NCBI RefSeq assembly: GCF_003945385.1
Contig: NZ_AP018920.1
Span: 1,984,001 to 2,048,000, forward strand
Length of the DNA stretch: 64,000 nt
From: Pseudonocardia autotrophica
Lineage (GTDB): Bacteria; Actinomycetota; Actinomycetes; Mycobacteriales; Pseudonocardiaceae
Reading direction: 5' to 3'
The notes under the pieces were generated by a model that was not told where the DNA came from, did not search any database, and was given only the letters and a program-made list of their open reading frames with translations. Shown piece after piece: positions 53,574 to 62,536 of this stretch. How positions within the stretch are numbered: position 1 is the stretch's first letter; each line of letters begins with the position of its first letter. The position numbers and the translations under genes are program-made.

Positions 53574-54929
53574 GTGACGGCGGCCCGGGGACCCGAGGGT
53601 TCCCGGGCCGCCGCCCGCGTGAGCACCGACATCGGTGGACCGCCGGAGAGCGTCCGGCGCAGCGAGCTGCCCGGCGGGGTCCGGCTGGTGACCGAGTCGG
53701 TCCCCGGTGTCCGCTCGGTCGCACTCGGCATCTGGATCGGGATCGGCTCGGTCGACGAGTCACCGGCCCAGGCCGGGGCCGCGCACTTCCTGGAGCACCT
53801 GCTCTTCAAGGGCACCCGGCGGCGTACCGCGGCCGGGATCGCCGAGGAGATGGACGCGGTCGGCGGTGAGCTGAACGCGTTCACCGCCAAGGAGCACACC
53901 TGCTACTACGCGCACGTGCTCGACACCGACGTCGCGCTGGCGGTCGATCTGCTGGCCGACGTGGTCACCGACGCCGAGCTCGCGCACACCGACGTCGAGC
54001 TGGAACGGGGCGTCGTGCTCGAGGAGATCTCGATGCGCGACGACGACCCGGAGGACCTGCTCGGCGACCTGTTCGACCAGACCCTGTTCGGTGACCACCC
54101 GCTCGGCCGCCCGGTGATCGGCTCCGAGGAGTCGATCCGGGCGATGAGCCGGGACACCCTGCACACGTTCTGGCAGGGCGAGTACACGACGCCGCGGATG
54201 GTCGTCGCCGCGGCCGGGAACCTGGAGCACGACCGGATCGTCGAACTCGTCGGGGCCGCGCTGGCCTCCGCGAGCCGCGCGCAGGCCTCCGCCCGGGCGG
54301 TCCCGCCGCGCACCTCGACCGGGGTGCGACCGGACCGCACCGGGGCGCTCGGGCTGCAGCCCGACGAGTCCGAGCAGGCGCACGTGATGCTCGGCGTCCC
54401 GACCGAGGGCCGGCTCGCGCACGCCAGGCCGGTGCTGGCGGTGCTGAACGCCGCCCTCGGCGGTGGCCTGTCGTCGCGGCTGTTCCAGCAGGTGCGCGAG
54501 CAGCGCGGACTGGCCTACCAGGTGTACTCGTCGACCGCGCGGTACGCCGACGCCGGCGCGCTCTCGGTGTATGCCGGGTGCGCCCCCGAGCGCCTCGGCG
54601 AGGTCGTCGCCGTGGTGCGGGACGTGCTCGGCGAGGTCGCCGCCGACGGTCTGACCGACGCCGAGGTGGCCCGGGCCAAGGGGTCACTGCGCGGCGGCCT
54701 CGTACTGGGCTGCGAGGACACCGCGTCCCGGATGAACCGGCTGGGCCGGGCCGAGCTCGACCACGGCCGGCAGCGGTCGGTGGGGGACAGCCTCGCCCGG
54801 ATCACCGCGGTCACCGCGGAGGAGGTGGCGACCGTCGCCGCCGAGCTGCTGGAGCAGCCGCTCACCGCTGCCGTCGTCGGGCCGTTCGACGAGGTGGACG
54901 AGCTCCCGGCGTCGCTGCGCGACCTGTGA
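53574..54929 (+). CDS. M16 family zinc peptidase
   Basis: A metallopeptidase of family M16 (mitochondrial processing peptidase/insulinase-like). The zinc site is inverted: HFLEH, with the downstream Glu in the E(x)RGVVLEEISMR segment. Both halves of the M16 fold are present; the second has GLAYQVYSSTARYADAGAL. Length with this start is 451 aa. The start is uncertain: GTG 53574 lies 25 bp after pnp, TTG 53553 is 4 bp after it, and GTG 53620 is also possible. In actinobacteria the gene always follows pnp. Confidence 0.93.
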   Translation: MTAARGPEGSRAAARVSTDIGGPPESVRRSELPGGVRLVTESVPGVRSVALGIWIGIGSVDESPAQAGAAHFLEHLLFKGTRRRTAAGIAEEMDAVGGELNAFTAKEHTCYYAHVLDTDVALAVDLLADVVTDAELAHTDVELERGVVLEEISMRDDDPEDLLGDLFDQTLFGDHPLGRPVIGSEESIRAMSRDTLHTFWQGEYTTPRMVVAAAGNLEHDRIVELVGAALASASRAQASARAVPPRTSTGVRPDRTGALGLQPDESEQAHVMLGVPTEGRLAHARPVLAVLNAALGGGLSSRLFQQVREQRGLAYQVYSSTARYADAGALSVYAGCAPERLGEVVAVVRDVLGEVAADGLTDAEVARAKGSLRGGLVLGCEDTASRMNRLGRAELDHGRQRSVGDSLARITAVTAEEVATVAAELLEQPLTAAVVGPFDEVDELPASLRDL

Positions 54930-54935
54930 GTGAGC

Positions 54936-54963
54936 GCCGTGGCGGACCGGAGTCCGCCGCGGC
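54936..54963 (+). terminator. Hairpin after the M16 peptidase gene
   Basis: GCCGTGGCGGAC pairs with GTCCGCCGCGGC around CCGG/A with one wobble pair. It begins 7 bp after the stop. Terminator-like without T-tract. Confidence 0.6.
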
Positions 54964-55030
54964 CGTGCCGATCGTTGCGTGACGCCGCGCTCGCGGCGGG
55001 CGGGATCCGCCGGTCTGGCAGGCTGAGCGC

Positions 55031-55510
55031 ATGACGGGGCTCGCGGTACTGGCCGGGTTGATGATCGCCGTCGGGCTGGCCGGGATCGTGCTTCCGGTGC
55101 TGCCCGGCCCGCTGCTGATCATCGGCGGTGTGGCGGTCTGGGCGGTGCCCCGTGGCGACGCGGTCGGCTGGTGGGTGCTGGGCATCGCGGTCGCGGTGAC
55201 GATCGTCGGGCAGGTCGCCAAGTACCTGCTGCCGGGGCGGCGGCTCAAGGCGTCCGGGGTGCCGACCCGGACGCTGCTGGCCGGCCTGCTGCTCGGCGTC
55301 ATCGGCTTCTTCGTGATCCCGGTGATCGGCCTGTTCATCGGCTTCGTGCTGGGTGTGTGGCTGGCCGAGCTGGTCCGGCTGCCGGATGCGACGACGGCCT
55401 GGCGATCGGCCCGCGAGGCGCTCACCGCCGTCGGATGGAGCATCCTGATCGAGCTCGCCGCCGGGATGCTCGCGACCGCCGTGTGGATCGGTGGTCTGGT
55501 CGCCGGCTGA
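55031..55510 (+). CDS. DUF456 membrane protein
   Basis: A 159-residue integral membrane protein with four helices (about residues 2-36, 43-66, 80-110 and 130-157) in the DUF456 pattern: GLAGIVLPVLPGPLLIIGGVAVWA, then VAKYLLPGRRLKASGVPTRTLLAGLLLGVIGFFVIPVIGLFIGFVLG. The function is unknown. ATG 55031; CAGGCT lies 6 nt before it, a weak leaderless -10. It sits between the M16 gene and dapB. Confidence 0.86.
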   Translation: MTGLAVLAGLMIAVGLAGIVLPVLPGPLLIIGGVAVWAVPRGDAVGWWVLGIAVAVTIVGQVAKYLLPGRRLKASGVPTRTLLAGLLLGVIGFFVIPVIGLFIGFVLGVWLAELVRLPDATTAWRSAREALTAVGWSILIELAAGMLATAVWIGGLVAG

Positions 55511-55537
55511 TCGGGGCCGGCCGATCCGGGGAACTAG

Positions 55538-56326
<789 letters not shown>

Positions 56327-56330
56327 GGCG

Positions 56331-56861
56331 CTACTCGACCAGGCGCAGGTCCAGGGTCCCGGCCATCCGGATCTCCCGGATGGTGCCGGTGCCGGTGTCC
56401 AGGGTGCGGACGGCGCCGTCGGGCTCCCAGCCGGCGCGCGCGTAGAACCCGCGGGACGCCGCGTCGGCCTCCGGCACCCAGACCCGGCCGGTCTGCTCGC
56501 CCGCGGCGCGCAGCGCGGTGGCGGCGGTGGCGAGCAGCCGGCCGCCGTGCCCGCGGCGCCCCCAGCGGGGCTCCACCAGCAGCGCCGAGACCTCGGCGAT
56601 CGACAGGTCGCCTGCGCCGGCGTAGCGGGCGGCGGCGGCGAACCCGACGATCTCGTCGCCCTCCAGCGCGACCAGCAGGTGGAAGCCGTCGCCGGCGTGC
56701 ACCGCGTCGGTCCAGTGACTGCGCGCGGCGTCCGAGGTGAGGCTCGCGAACGCCTCCTCGGGCAGCAGCCCGGCGTACGCGGTACGCCAGGTGCGGTCCT
56801 GGATGCCCATGATGGCGTCGACGTCGTCATCGGTGGCGGGGCGGACGGTCGCGGTGGCCAT
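56331..56861 (-). CDS. GNAT family N-acetyltransferase
   Basis: A 176-residue acetyltransferase with the full GNAT core: VRPATDDDVDAIMGIQDRTWRTAYAGLLP, VSALLVEPRWGRRGHGGRLLA (CoA-binding) and SRGFYARAGWEPDG. The substrate is unknown; the start resembles the phosphinothricin/aminoglycoside-type. ATG 56861 has TAGGCA 7 nt upstream on the minus strand, a leaderless pattern. It is convergent with dapB. Confidence 0.88.
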   Translation of the reverse strand: MATATVRPATDDDVDAIMGIQDRTWRTAYAGLLPEEAFASLTSDAARSHWTDAVHAGDGFHLLVALEGDEIVGFAAAARYAGAGDLSIAEVSALLVEPRWGRRGHGGRLLATAATALRAAGEQTGRVWVPEADAASRGFYARAGWEPDGAVRTLDTGTGTIREIRMAGTLDLRLVE

Positions 56862-56911
56862 GGGTCCATGCCTACCGGTGCCCGCCCGGCGGGTGCACAG
56901 CGGGTTCCGGG

Positions 56912-57035
56912 GACCGTTCGGCAACGGACGGCGGGCAGCGGACGGTGGGCAGCCGGCGGCGGGCAACGGTCTGCGGGCAGCCGGCGGCGGGCAACGGGCG
57001 GCGGGCAGCCGCAGCGGGCAGCAGCAGCGGGCGGC
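56912..57035. repeat. 14-bp tandem repeat array, about 9 units
   Basis: Nine units of 13-14 bp of the type CGGCGGCGGGCAAC or GGACGGCGGGCAGC run in a row between the GNAT and glycosylase genes. Period not a multiple of three; not coding. It may carry the divergent promoters, which are not otherwise visible. Confidence 0.8.
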
Positions 57036-57099
57036 GGGAGCCCGGCAGCGGGTGGCGGCCGCGCCGGGATTGTCGGGGGGCCGTGGCAGCATCGGCGTC

Positions 57100-58347
57100 G
57101 TGCGGACGATCTCGGGGGACGTGGCCCGGCGGACCTTTCTCGCGGCCCAGGGGTTCACCGACCCCCGGCCGTCCGGGCCGGTCACCCGGCGGCACCTGCA
57201 GCGGGTGCTGGACCGGATCAAGCTGCTGCAGCTGGACTCGGTGAACGTGGCGGTGCGCTCGCACTACATGCCGCTGTTCAGCAGGCTCGGCGACTATCCG
57301 CCAGCCCTGCTCGACGATGCGGCCTGGTCGCCCTCGGCCCGCCGGCCCCGGCTGCTCGCCGAGACGTGGGCGCACGAGGCGAGCCTGGTCCCGGTCACCG
57401 ACTGGCCGCTGCTCGGGCACAAGACACTGCCCCGCCGATGGTGGAAGCACTACGCACCGCTGCTGGAGCGGCACCCGACACTGGCCGGCGACATCCGGGC
57501 CGTCGTCGCCGAGCGCGGCCCGATCGGAGCCGGTGCGATCGAGAAGGCGCTCGCGCCCGAGGGGCGGGCCGGTGACGTGCGGCCCCGTCCGCCCGGTGCC
57601 ACCTGGTGGGAGCGGTCCGAGGTGAAGCAGGTCTGCGAGTACCTGTTCGCGGTCGGTGAGCTGGCCGTGGGTACCCGGCGGCACTTCGAGCGCCGCTACG
57701 ACCTCCCGGAGCGGGTCCTCCCGCCGGAGGTGTTCGCCGCCCCGCCGCCGGACCCGGCCGACGCGGCCCGCGCACTCGTCGCGAAGTCCGCCGCCGCGCT
57801 CGGCATCGGCACCGAGACCGACCTGCGCGACTACTACCGGCTGGGCCCGGAGCGCACCCGCACCGCGATCGCCGAACTGGTCGAGGCGGGGGAGCTGGAG
57901 CCGGTCGCGGTCCGGGGCTGGGCGCGCCCGGCCTACCGGAGCCCGTCGGCGACGGTCCCGCGCGCGGTGTCCGGGCGGGCGCTGCTGAGCCCGTTCGATC
58001 CGCTGGTGTGGGAGCGCGACCGCGCCGAGCGGATCTTCGGCTTCCGCTATCGGATCGAGATCTACGTGCCCGAGGCCAAGCGGGAGTACGGCTACTACGT
58101 CTTTCCGTTCCTGCTCGACGGCGCGCTGGTCGGGCGGGTGGATCTCAAGGCCGACCGGGTGGCCGGGGTGCTGCGGGTGCCGGGTGCGTTCGCGGAGCCG
58201 GGCCGGGGCCTGCCGGAGTCCCGGATCGCGGCCGAGCTGGCCGCCGAGCTGACGACGATGGCCTGCTGGCTCGGGCTCGACGGCGTCGAGGTGGGGGAGC
58301 GGGGCGATCTCGCCGCAGCGCTGCGCAGCGCCCTGCGAGCCGGCTGA
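57100..58347 (+). CDS. AlkX/YcaQ-type winged-helix DNA glycosylase
   Basis: A 415-residue HTH_42 family protein. YcaQ (AlkX) of E. coli unhooks DNA interstrand crosslinks made by nitrogen mustards; AlkZ homologues protect antibiotic producers. The catalytic QxD motif of AlkX reads LLQLDSVNV near residue 43, the Q-L-D form and not the QxQ of AlkZ. Other parts: HYMPLFSRLGDYP, YETWAHEA-like ETWAHEASLVP, and the winged helices ending LLSPFDPLVWERDRAERIFGFRYRIEIYVP. GTG 57100 is favoured by CAGCAT 7 nt upstream, a weak leaderless element. It stands alone between the 14-bp repeat array and the DUF4097 gene. Confidence 0.88.
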   Translation: MRTISGDVARRTFLAAQGFTDPRPSGPVTRRHLQRVLDRIKLLQLDSVNVAVRSHYMPLFSRLGDYPPALLDDAAWSPSARRPRLLAETWAHEASLVPVTDWPLLGHKTLPRRWWKHYAPLLERHPTLAGDIRAVVAERGPIGAGAIEKALAPEGRAGDVRPRPPGATWWERSEVKQVCEYLFAVGELAVGTRRHFERRYDLPERVLPPEVFAAPPPDPADAARALVAKSAAALGIGTETDLRDYYRLGPERTRTAIAELVEAGELEPVAVRGWARPAYRSPSATVPRAVSGRALLSPFDPLVWERDRAERIFGFRYRIEIYVPEAKREYGYYVFPFLLDGALVGRVDLKADRVAGVLRVPGAFAEPGRGLPESRIAAELAAELTTMACWLGLDGVEVGERGDLAAALRSALRAG

Positions 58348-58629
58348 TCGGATCCCCGGCGGGATCCCGGGCGCGGCGCGGCAGTCCGCCAGAGCGCGGC
58401 GCGACAGCCGAGCAGCCCGTCCGTGCGCGGCCTGGCTGCCGAGCCGCCTGTCCGAGTGCGACGCGACAGTCCAGCAGCCCCACCCCCGCTCGGCAGCCGA
58501 GCAGCCCGCCCGGGTAGCCGGGCCGGGTCTGCTGCCGTGTCGTGCTCGGGCGGCCCCGCCTCGGCCGTCCGGTCGAGTGGGGGCCGCCCGTCGTCGCGCG
58601 ATCGTGCCCTGCGAAGCGCGGCCGCCGGC

Positions 58630-59616
58630 TCAGGCCGCGATCGTCGCCGCCCGGGTGACCAGCACGTCTCCGCTGCCGGTGCGCCCGGAGAGCCGCACCG
58701 CCCGCTCGCCGGGGGCGCCGTCGTGCACCTCCAGCTCGCTGCGTGCCCGGCCGGACCCGGTGGACAGGTCCAGCTCGGCGGCGACGCCGGAGTGCACGCC
58801 CACCCGCACGTTGCCCGATCCGGTGCTCAGCCGGACGTCACCGGAGACGGCGTCGGAGATCACCACGTCGCCGGAGCCGCTGCGCACCTCCAGGTCGCCG
58901 GTGAGCTCGCCGAGCCGGATGTCCCCGCTGCCGGTCCGCACCCGGGACGGCCCGCCGATCGATCCGGCCTCGATCTCGCCGCTGCCGGTGCGCAGCTGCG
59001 CCCGCCCGCCGCACGAACCGAGGTCGATCCCGCCGGATCCGGTGGTGATGTCGGCCTCGCCGGTCACCTCGGCCAGCCGGGCCGTCCCGGAGCCGGTACG
59101 CACCGCCGCCCAGGACGCCCGCCCGGTCACCTCGACGGCCGCGGCGCCGGTGCGCACGGCGGGCCGCGACGCCGCCGGGGCGGACACCGTGACGATCAGC
59201 GGGACAGCGCTCAGCGCCGGCTCCTCCGGGCCGCGCACGACCAGCCGCCTGCCCGTCTCGGACCACTCGATCGTCACGGCCTCGAGGGCATCGGCCGACG
59301 GGTCGCCGGAGCGTTCCCACGGCGCGCCGACGATCGGATCGAACCCGCGGCCGGACCAGCCCGCGCCACCGGCCGGGGAGTTCCCGCCCATCGACGACCC
59401 GATCCAGTCGAGGAGCCCGCCGAGACCGCCCGACCAGGGGGCGCCGCCGCGGTCCGTGGTGACCTCGACGGTGACCTCGGACGCGTCCTCGACCAGGTCG
59501 ATGCGCACCCGTCCGCCGCCGATGGTGATCTCCAGCTCGGCCGGGCCCGCGCTGTCCCACCGCTCGCGGCGGGTGTCCTCGGCCACCGGATCCGGGACGT
59601 TCTGCTCGTCGGTCAT
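58630..59616 (-). CDS. DUF4097 beta-strand repeat protein
   Basis: A 328-residue protein with a C-terminal right-handed beta-solenoid of the DUF4097 type. It shows about nine copies of a 20-residue repeat with RTGSGDIxLGxL as its core (VRTGSGTARLAEV, LRTGSGEIEAGSI, VRSGSGDVVISDA and others). No signal peptide or membrane helix is seen. The N-terminal part is hydrophilic. The role is unknown; in actinobacteria this family is often paired with an RHH regulator, as here. ATG 59616 overlaps the upstream stop (ATGA); ATG 59628 is possible. Confidence 0.85.
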   Translation of the reverse strand: MTDEQNVPDPVAEDTRRERWDSAGPAELEITIGGGRVRIDLVEDASEVTVEVTTDRGGAPWSGGLGGLLDWIGSSMGGNSPAGGAGWSGRGFDPIVGAPWERSGDPSADALEAVTIEWSETGRRLVVRGPEEPALSAVPLIVTVSAPAASRPAVRTGAAAVEVTGRASWAAVRTGSGTARLAEVTGEADITTGSGGIDLGSCGGRAQLRTGSGEIEAGSIGGPSRVRTGSGDIRLGELTGDLEVRSGSGDVVISDAVSGDVRLSTGSGNVRVGVHSGVAAELDLSTGSGRARSELEVHDGAPGERAVRLSGRTGSGDVLVTRAATIAA

Positions 59617-60143
59617 CCCTGCACCCATCCTCGGAGGTTGCGGCCGTCGCGCGGGTCGCGCCCGCGGGCCCGCCCCTCGGCGCCGGCGAGCGCACCCTGC
59701 ACGGCCTGGGAGACCCAGGTGTTCAGCGAGACGCCCTGTGACTGCGCGGCCTGCTCGGCCTGCGCCTTGATCTGTTCGACGATGCGCAGCGTGACCCGGC
59801 TGATGTCACCCGCGTCGCCGAGGAAGGGGGAGCCGGGCCCGTCCGTGCCCCCGGCGCCGCCGGCGCTGCTGCCGGTGTCGGGGGCAGGCGTGTCGGTGTC
59901 CGGCGCGCCGGACACCGACACCCGGACCTCCCGGCCGTGCAGCCGGACCTCCACGGAGCGGTCGCCGAGTGCGGCGGTCGCCTCGGAGGCGAGGTCGGAG
60001 AGTGCGTTCATGATCGCCAGGCGGGCGGCGGGCTCGATCGCGGTGCCGAGCAGTGCCGCCGTGCGGCGGGTCTGCTCGTCACCCGCTGCCGCCGCGGCGG
60101 CGAGGTCGTCGCGCAGCTGCGCGACGTACGGCGTGAGGTCCAT
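59613..60143 (-). CDS. Ribbon-helix-helix (HicB-like) protein
   Basis: A 176-residue protein. The C-terminal 50 residues (VTLRIVEQIKAQAEQAAQSQGVSLNTWVSQAVQGAL) form a ribbon-helix-helix DNA-binding domain of the HicB/Arc type. The N-terminal 110 residues are Ala-rich and helical with a Gly/Pro/Asp linker, and are not a HicB antitoxin fold. No toxin gene is adjacent. It probably represses its own operon through the repeats upstream. ATG 60143. Overlaps the DUF4097 gene by 4 bp. Confidence 0.78.
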   Translation of the reverse strand: MDLTPYVAQLRDDLAAAAAAGDEQTRRTAALLGTAIEPAARLAIMNALSDLASEATAALGDRSVEVRLHGREVRVSVSGAPDTDTPAPDTGSSAGGAGGTDGPGSPFLGDAGDISRVTLRIVEQIKAQAEQAAQSQGVSLNTWVSQAVQGALAGAEGRARGRDPRDGRNLRGWVQG

Positions 60144-60205
60144 GACACCACTATGACGCCATCGATGACGTCGTGTCGAGGAGTTGCTGTCACCGGTGAC
60201 GTCAT
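60142..60205. promoter_or_regulatory. Repeated ATGACGNC operator between RHH gene and thyX
   Basis: ATGACACCA (60142-60150), ATGACGCCA (60153-60161) and ATGACGTCG (60165-60173) repeat at 11-12 bp. TGACGTCAT (60197-60205) is the same motif reversed, and it overlaps the -35 position of the thyX promoter. RHH proteins bind such tandem half-sites, so the adjacent RHH gene product is the natural candidate. Confidence 0.6.
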
Positions 60206-60219
60206 CATGCGGCCGTGGT

Positions 60220-60235
60220 TACCCTCGTCGGCATG
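60220..60235 (+). promoter_or_regulatory. Leaderless promoter -10 and start of thyX
   Basis: TACCCT (60220-60225) lies 7 nt before ATG 60233. TGACGT (60197-60202), 17 bp upstream, may act as -35. No Shine-Dalgarno is visible. Confidence 0.6.
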
Positions 60236-60997
60236 TCGGAGACCGCGCCGCAGACCGTTCCGCTCAGCGTTCAGCTGGTGGCGAAGACCGAGTTCCTCCC
60301 GCCGGCGGACGTGCCGTGGTCCACCGACGCCGACGGCGGCCAGGCGCTCGCCGAGTTCGCCGGCCGGGCCTGCTACCAGTCGTGGAAGAAGCCGAACCCG
60401 AAGACGGCGACCAACGCCGGCTACATCCGGCACATCCTCGAGGTCGGGCACCTCTCGGTGCTCGAGCACGGCAGCGTCAGCTTCTACCTGACCGGGATCT
60501 CCCGCTCGCTGACCCACGAGCTGATCCGGCACCGGCACTTCTCCTACTCCCAGCTCTCCCAGCGCTACGTCCCGGAGCGGGATGCGGCGATGGTCGAGCC
60601 GGACGTCATCGCCGACGACCCGGAGCTGCACGAGCTGTTCCAGCAGGCGTCGGCGGACGCGCTGGCGTCCTACGAGAAGCTCCTCGAGGGGCTGGAGAAG
60701 CGGTTCGCCGACGTCCCGAACGGGACCCTGCGGCGCAAGCAGGCCCGCCAGGCCGCCCGCTCGGTGCTGCCGAACGCGACCGAGACCCGGATCGTGGTCA
60801 CCGGGAACTACCGCGCCTGGCGGCACTTCGTCGCGATGCGCGCCTCCGAGCACGCCGACGTCGAGATCCGTGAGCTCGCCGTGGAGTGCCTGCGTCAGCT
60901 GCAGCGCGAGGTGCCCAACGTCTTCGCCGACTTCGAGATCCAGACCCTCGAGGACGGCACCGAGATCGCGTCCAGCCCACTGGTCAGCGAGGGCTGA
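60233..60997 (+). CDS. thyX: FAD-dependent thymidylate synthase
   Basis: A 254-residue flavoenzyme that makes dTMP from dUMP using NADPH and methylenetetrahydrofolate, independent of ThyA. The ThyX motif [14 protein letters not shown] (RHRxxSxxxxSQR) is complete, followed by [29 protein letters not shown] 60233 is supported by the -10 spacing; the upstream GTG 60215 would place translation before the transcript start. A small CGAGGG/CCCTCG hairpin spans the stop codon (60988-61007). Confidence 0.97.
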   Translation: MSETAPQTVPLSVQLVAKTEFLPPADVPWSTDADGGQALAEFAGRACYQSWKKPNPKTATNAGYIRHILEVGHLSVLEHGSVSFYLTGISRSLTHELIRHRHFSYSQLSQRYVPERDAAMVEPDVIADDPELHELFQQASADALASYEKLLEGLEKRFADVPNGTLRRKQARQAARSVLPNATETRIVVTGNYRAWRHFVAMRASEHADVEIRELAVECLRQLQREVPNVFADFEIQTLEDGTEIASSPLVSEG

Positions 60998-61084
60998 CCG
61001 ACCCTCGGGGCATGGTGGGCCATACCCCGGAAGCACGGGTCGCTGCGATGTGCGGGGAGCATCCGGTGCGCAGGATCGACAACC

Positions 61085-62536
61085 ATGATCCGCCACCGTC
61101 TCACCGCGCTGCTCGGCGTCGCCGCGCTGGGCGCGCTCGCCGCCTGCTCGACCGCCCCGGAACCGCCTGCGGATCCGGCTCGGCCGCCGATCACGTCCTG
61201 GGAACCGTGCGCGGACGACGACGCCGCCGTGCAGTGCGCGGGCGTGACCGTGCCGGTGGACCGGGCCGACCCGGACGGGCCGGCGATCGACCTCGCGGTG
61301 GTCCGGATGCCGGCCGCTGATCCCGATCAGCGCCGGGGGACCCTCGTCCTGCACGTCGGCGGGCCGGCCCCGGCACGCCAGGTGCTGCTCGACCCGCGGC
61401 ACCGGGCCGGGGTGGCCGAGCTGAGGCAGTGGTTCGACGTGGTCACCTTCGACTCCCGCGGCTACGGCGCGAGCGCCGGGACCTGCGATCCGGACCTGGC
61501 GCCGCCGATCGCGGTGCTCGACTCCCCGGAGGCCTTCGCCGAGCACCGGGAGCACCAGGCCCGGTACGCCGAGTCCTGCCGGGCCGGGCATCCGGAGCTG
61601 GTCGAACACGTGAGCGCGGCGGACGTCGCCGACGACGTCGACGACATCCGGGCGGCACTCGGCGAGGACCGGATCGCATTCTTCGGCAACTCCTACGGCA
61701 CCGTCTTCGGACAGGCCTACGCGCAGCGGTACGGCGACCGGCTCACCGCGCTCTACCTGGACAGCGTCGTCGACCACAGCGCGCCCGCCGAGCGCGACCG
61801 GATCGACCGGGCGGTGGCCGGCGATGCGCTGCTCGACCGGTTCGCGGCCCGCTGCGCCGAGGACCCGGAGTGCGCGCCGGGGGAGGACCCGTTGCAGCTG
61901 TGGGACGACGTCGTCGCCCGCGCCCCGCTGCCCGTGGAGGGCGGACCGGCGCTGCGCGCCGACGAGATCCGGATGGCCGCGCCGTCGATGGCGGAGACGG
62001 ACCCGCGGGGCTACGCCGCCGCGCTGCTCGCCGCCCGGAACGGCGATGCCGGCCCGCTGGCCGCACCGATGCGCCACGCCCCGGCCGGTGGTGGCATGGA
62101 CGCCGGGCAGCTCACCAACTGCGCCGACTTCCCGCTCCCGGACGACTACGCGGCCCTGGTCGCCGGGCGGACCGGGCCGGCGGAGCTCGCCCCGCGGACC
62201 GGGCCGGCCCCGGCGCTCGAGGACTGGCGGTGCGGGGGCTGGCCGCTGCCCGGGACGAACCCGCCGGGCCCGCTCGACGCACCGGACGCCCCGCCGGCCC
62301 TGGTCGTGAACAGCACGCTGGACCCGACCACGCACCTGGCCGGGGCACACCGGGTGGCCGAGGCACTCGGCCCGGGCGCGGTGCTGGCCGTCCACGGCTT
62401 CACGCACGCCGTCTACCTGGGGCAGCCGGACAACCGCTGTGTCCGGGACGCCGTGCACCGCTACCTCCTCGACGGCGAGCTGCCCGCGACCGGGGCGTCC
62501 TGCGCGTCCGAGCAGACGCAGTGGGCCCGGCCGTGA
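61085..62536 (+). CDS. Exported alpha/beta hydrolase, TAP-like lipoprotein
   Basis: A 483-residue alpha/beta hydrolase with signal peptide and lipobox LAAC (Cys about residue 20). Related to Streptomyces tripeptidyl aminopeptidases (SlpD/SlpE). Nucleophile motif GNSYGT (about residue 200), Asp in NSTLDPTTH and His in HGFTHAVYL, where most homologues have GHG(T/S). The C-terminal TAP-like region is complete. ATG 61085 has AGGATCG upstream. A histidine kinase overlaps its stop by GTGA, so the hydrolase and two-component system are translationally linked. Confidence 0.92.
   Translation: MIRHRLTALLGVAALGALAACSTAPEPPADPARPPITSWEPCADDDAAVQCAGVTVPVDRADPDGPAIDLAVVRMPAADPDQRRGTLVLHVGGPAPARQVLLDPRHRAGVAELRQWFDVVTFDSRGYGASAGTCDPDLAPPIAVLDSPEAFAEHREHQARYAESCRAGHPELVEHVSAADVADDVDDIRAALGEDRIAFFGNSYGTVFGQAYAQRYGDRLTALYLDSVVDHSAPAERDRIDRAVAGDALLDRFAARCAEDPECAPGEDPLQLWDDVVARAPLPVEGGPALRADEIRMAAPSMAETDPRGYAAALLAARNGDAGPLAAPMRHAPAGGGMDAGQLTNCADFPLPDDYAALVAGRTGPAELAPRTGPAPALEDWRCGGWPLPGTNPPGPLDAPDAPPALVVNSTLDPTTHLAGAHRVAEALGPGAVLAVHGFTHAVYLGQPDNRCVRDAVHRYLLDGELPATGASCASEQTQWARP

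Noticed and set aside
59613..60143. A HicAB toxin-antitoxin system
   Set aside because: Only the RHH tail resembles HicB. No small HicA-like toxin gene is adjacent, and the partner is a beta-solenoid protein.
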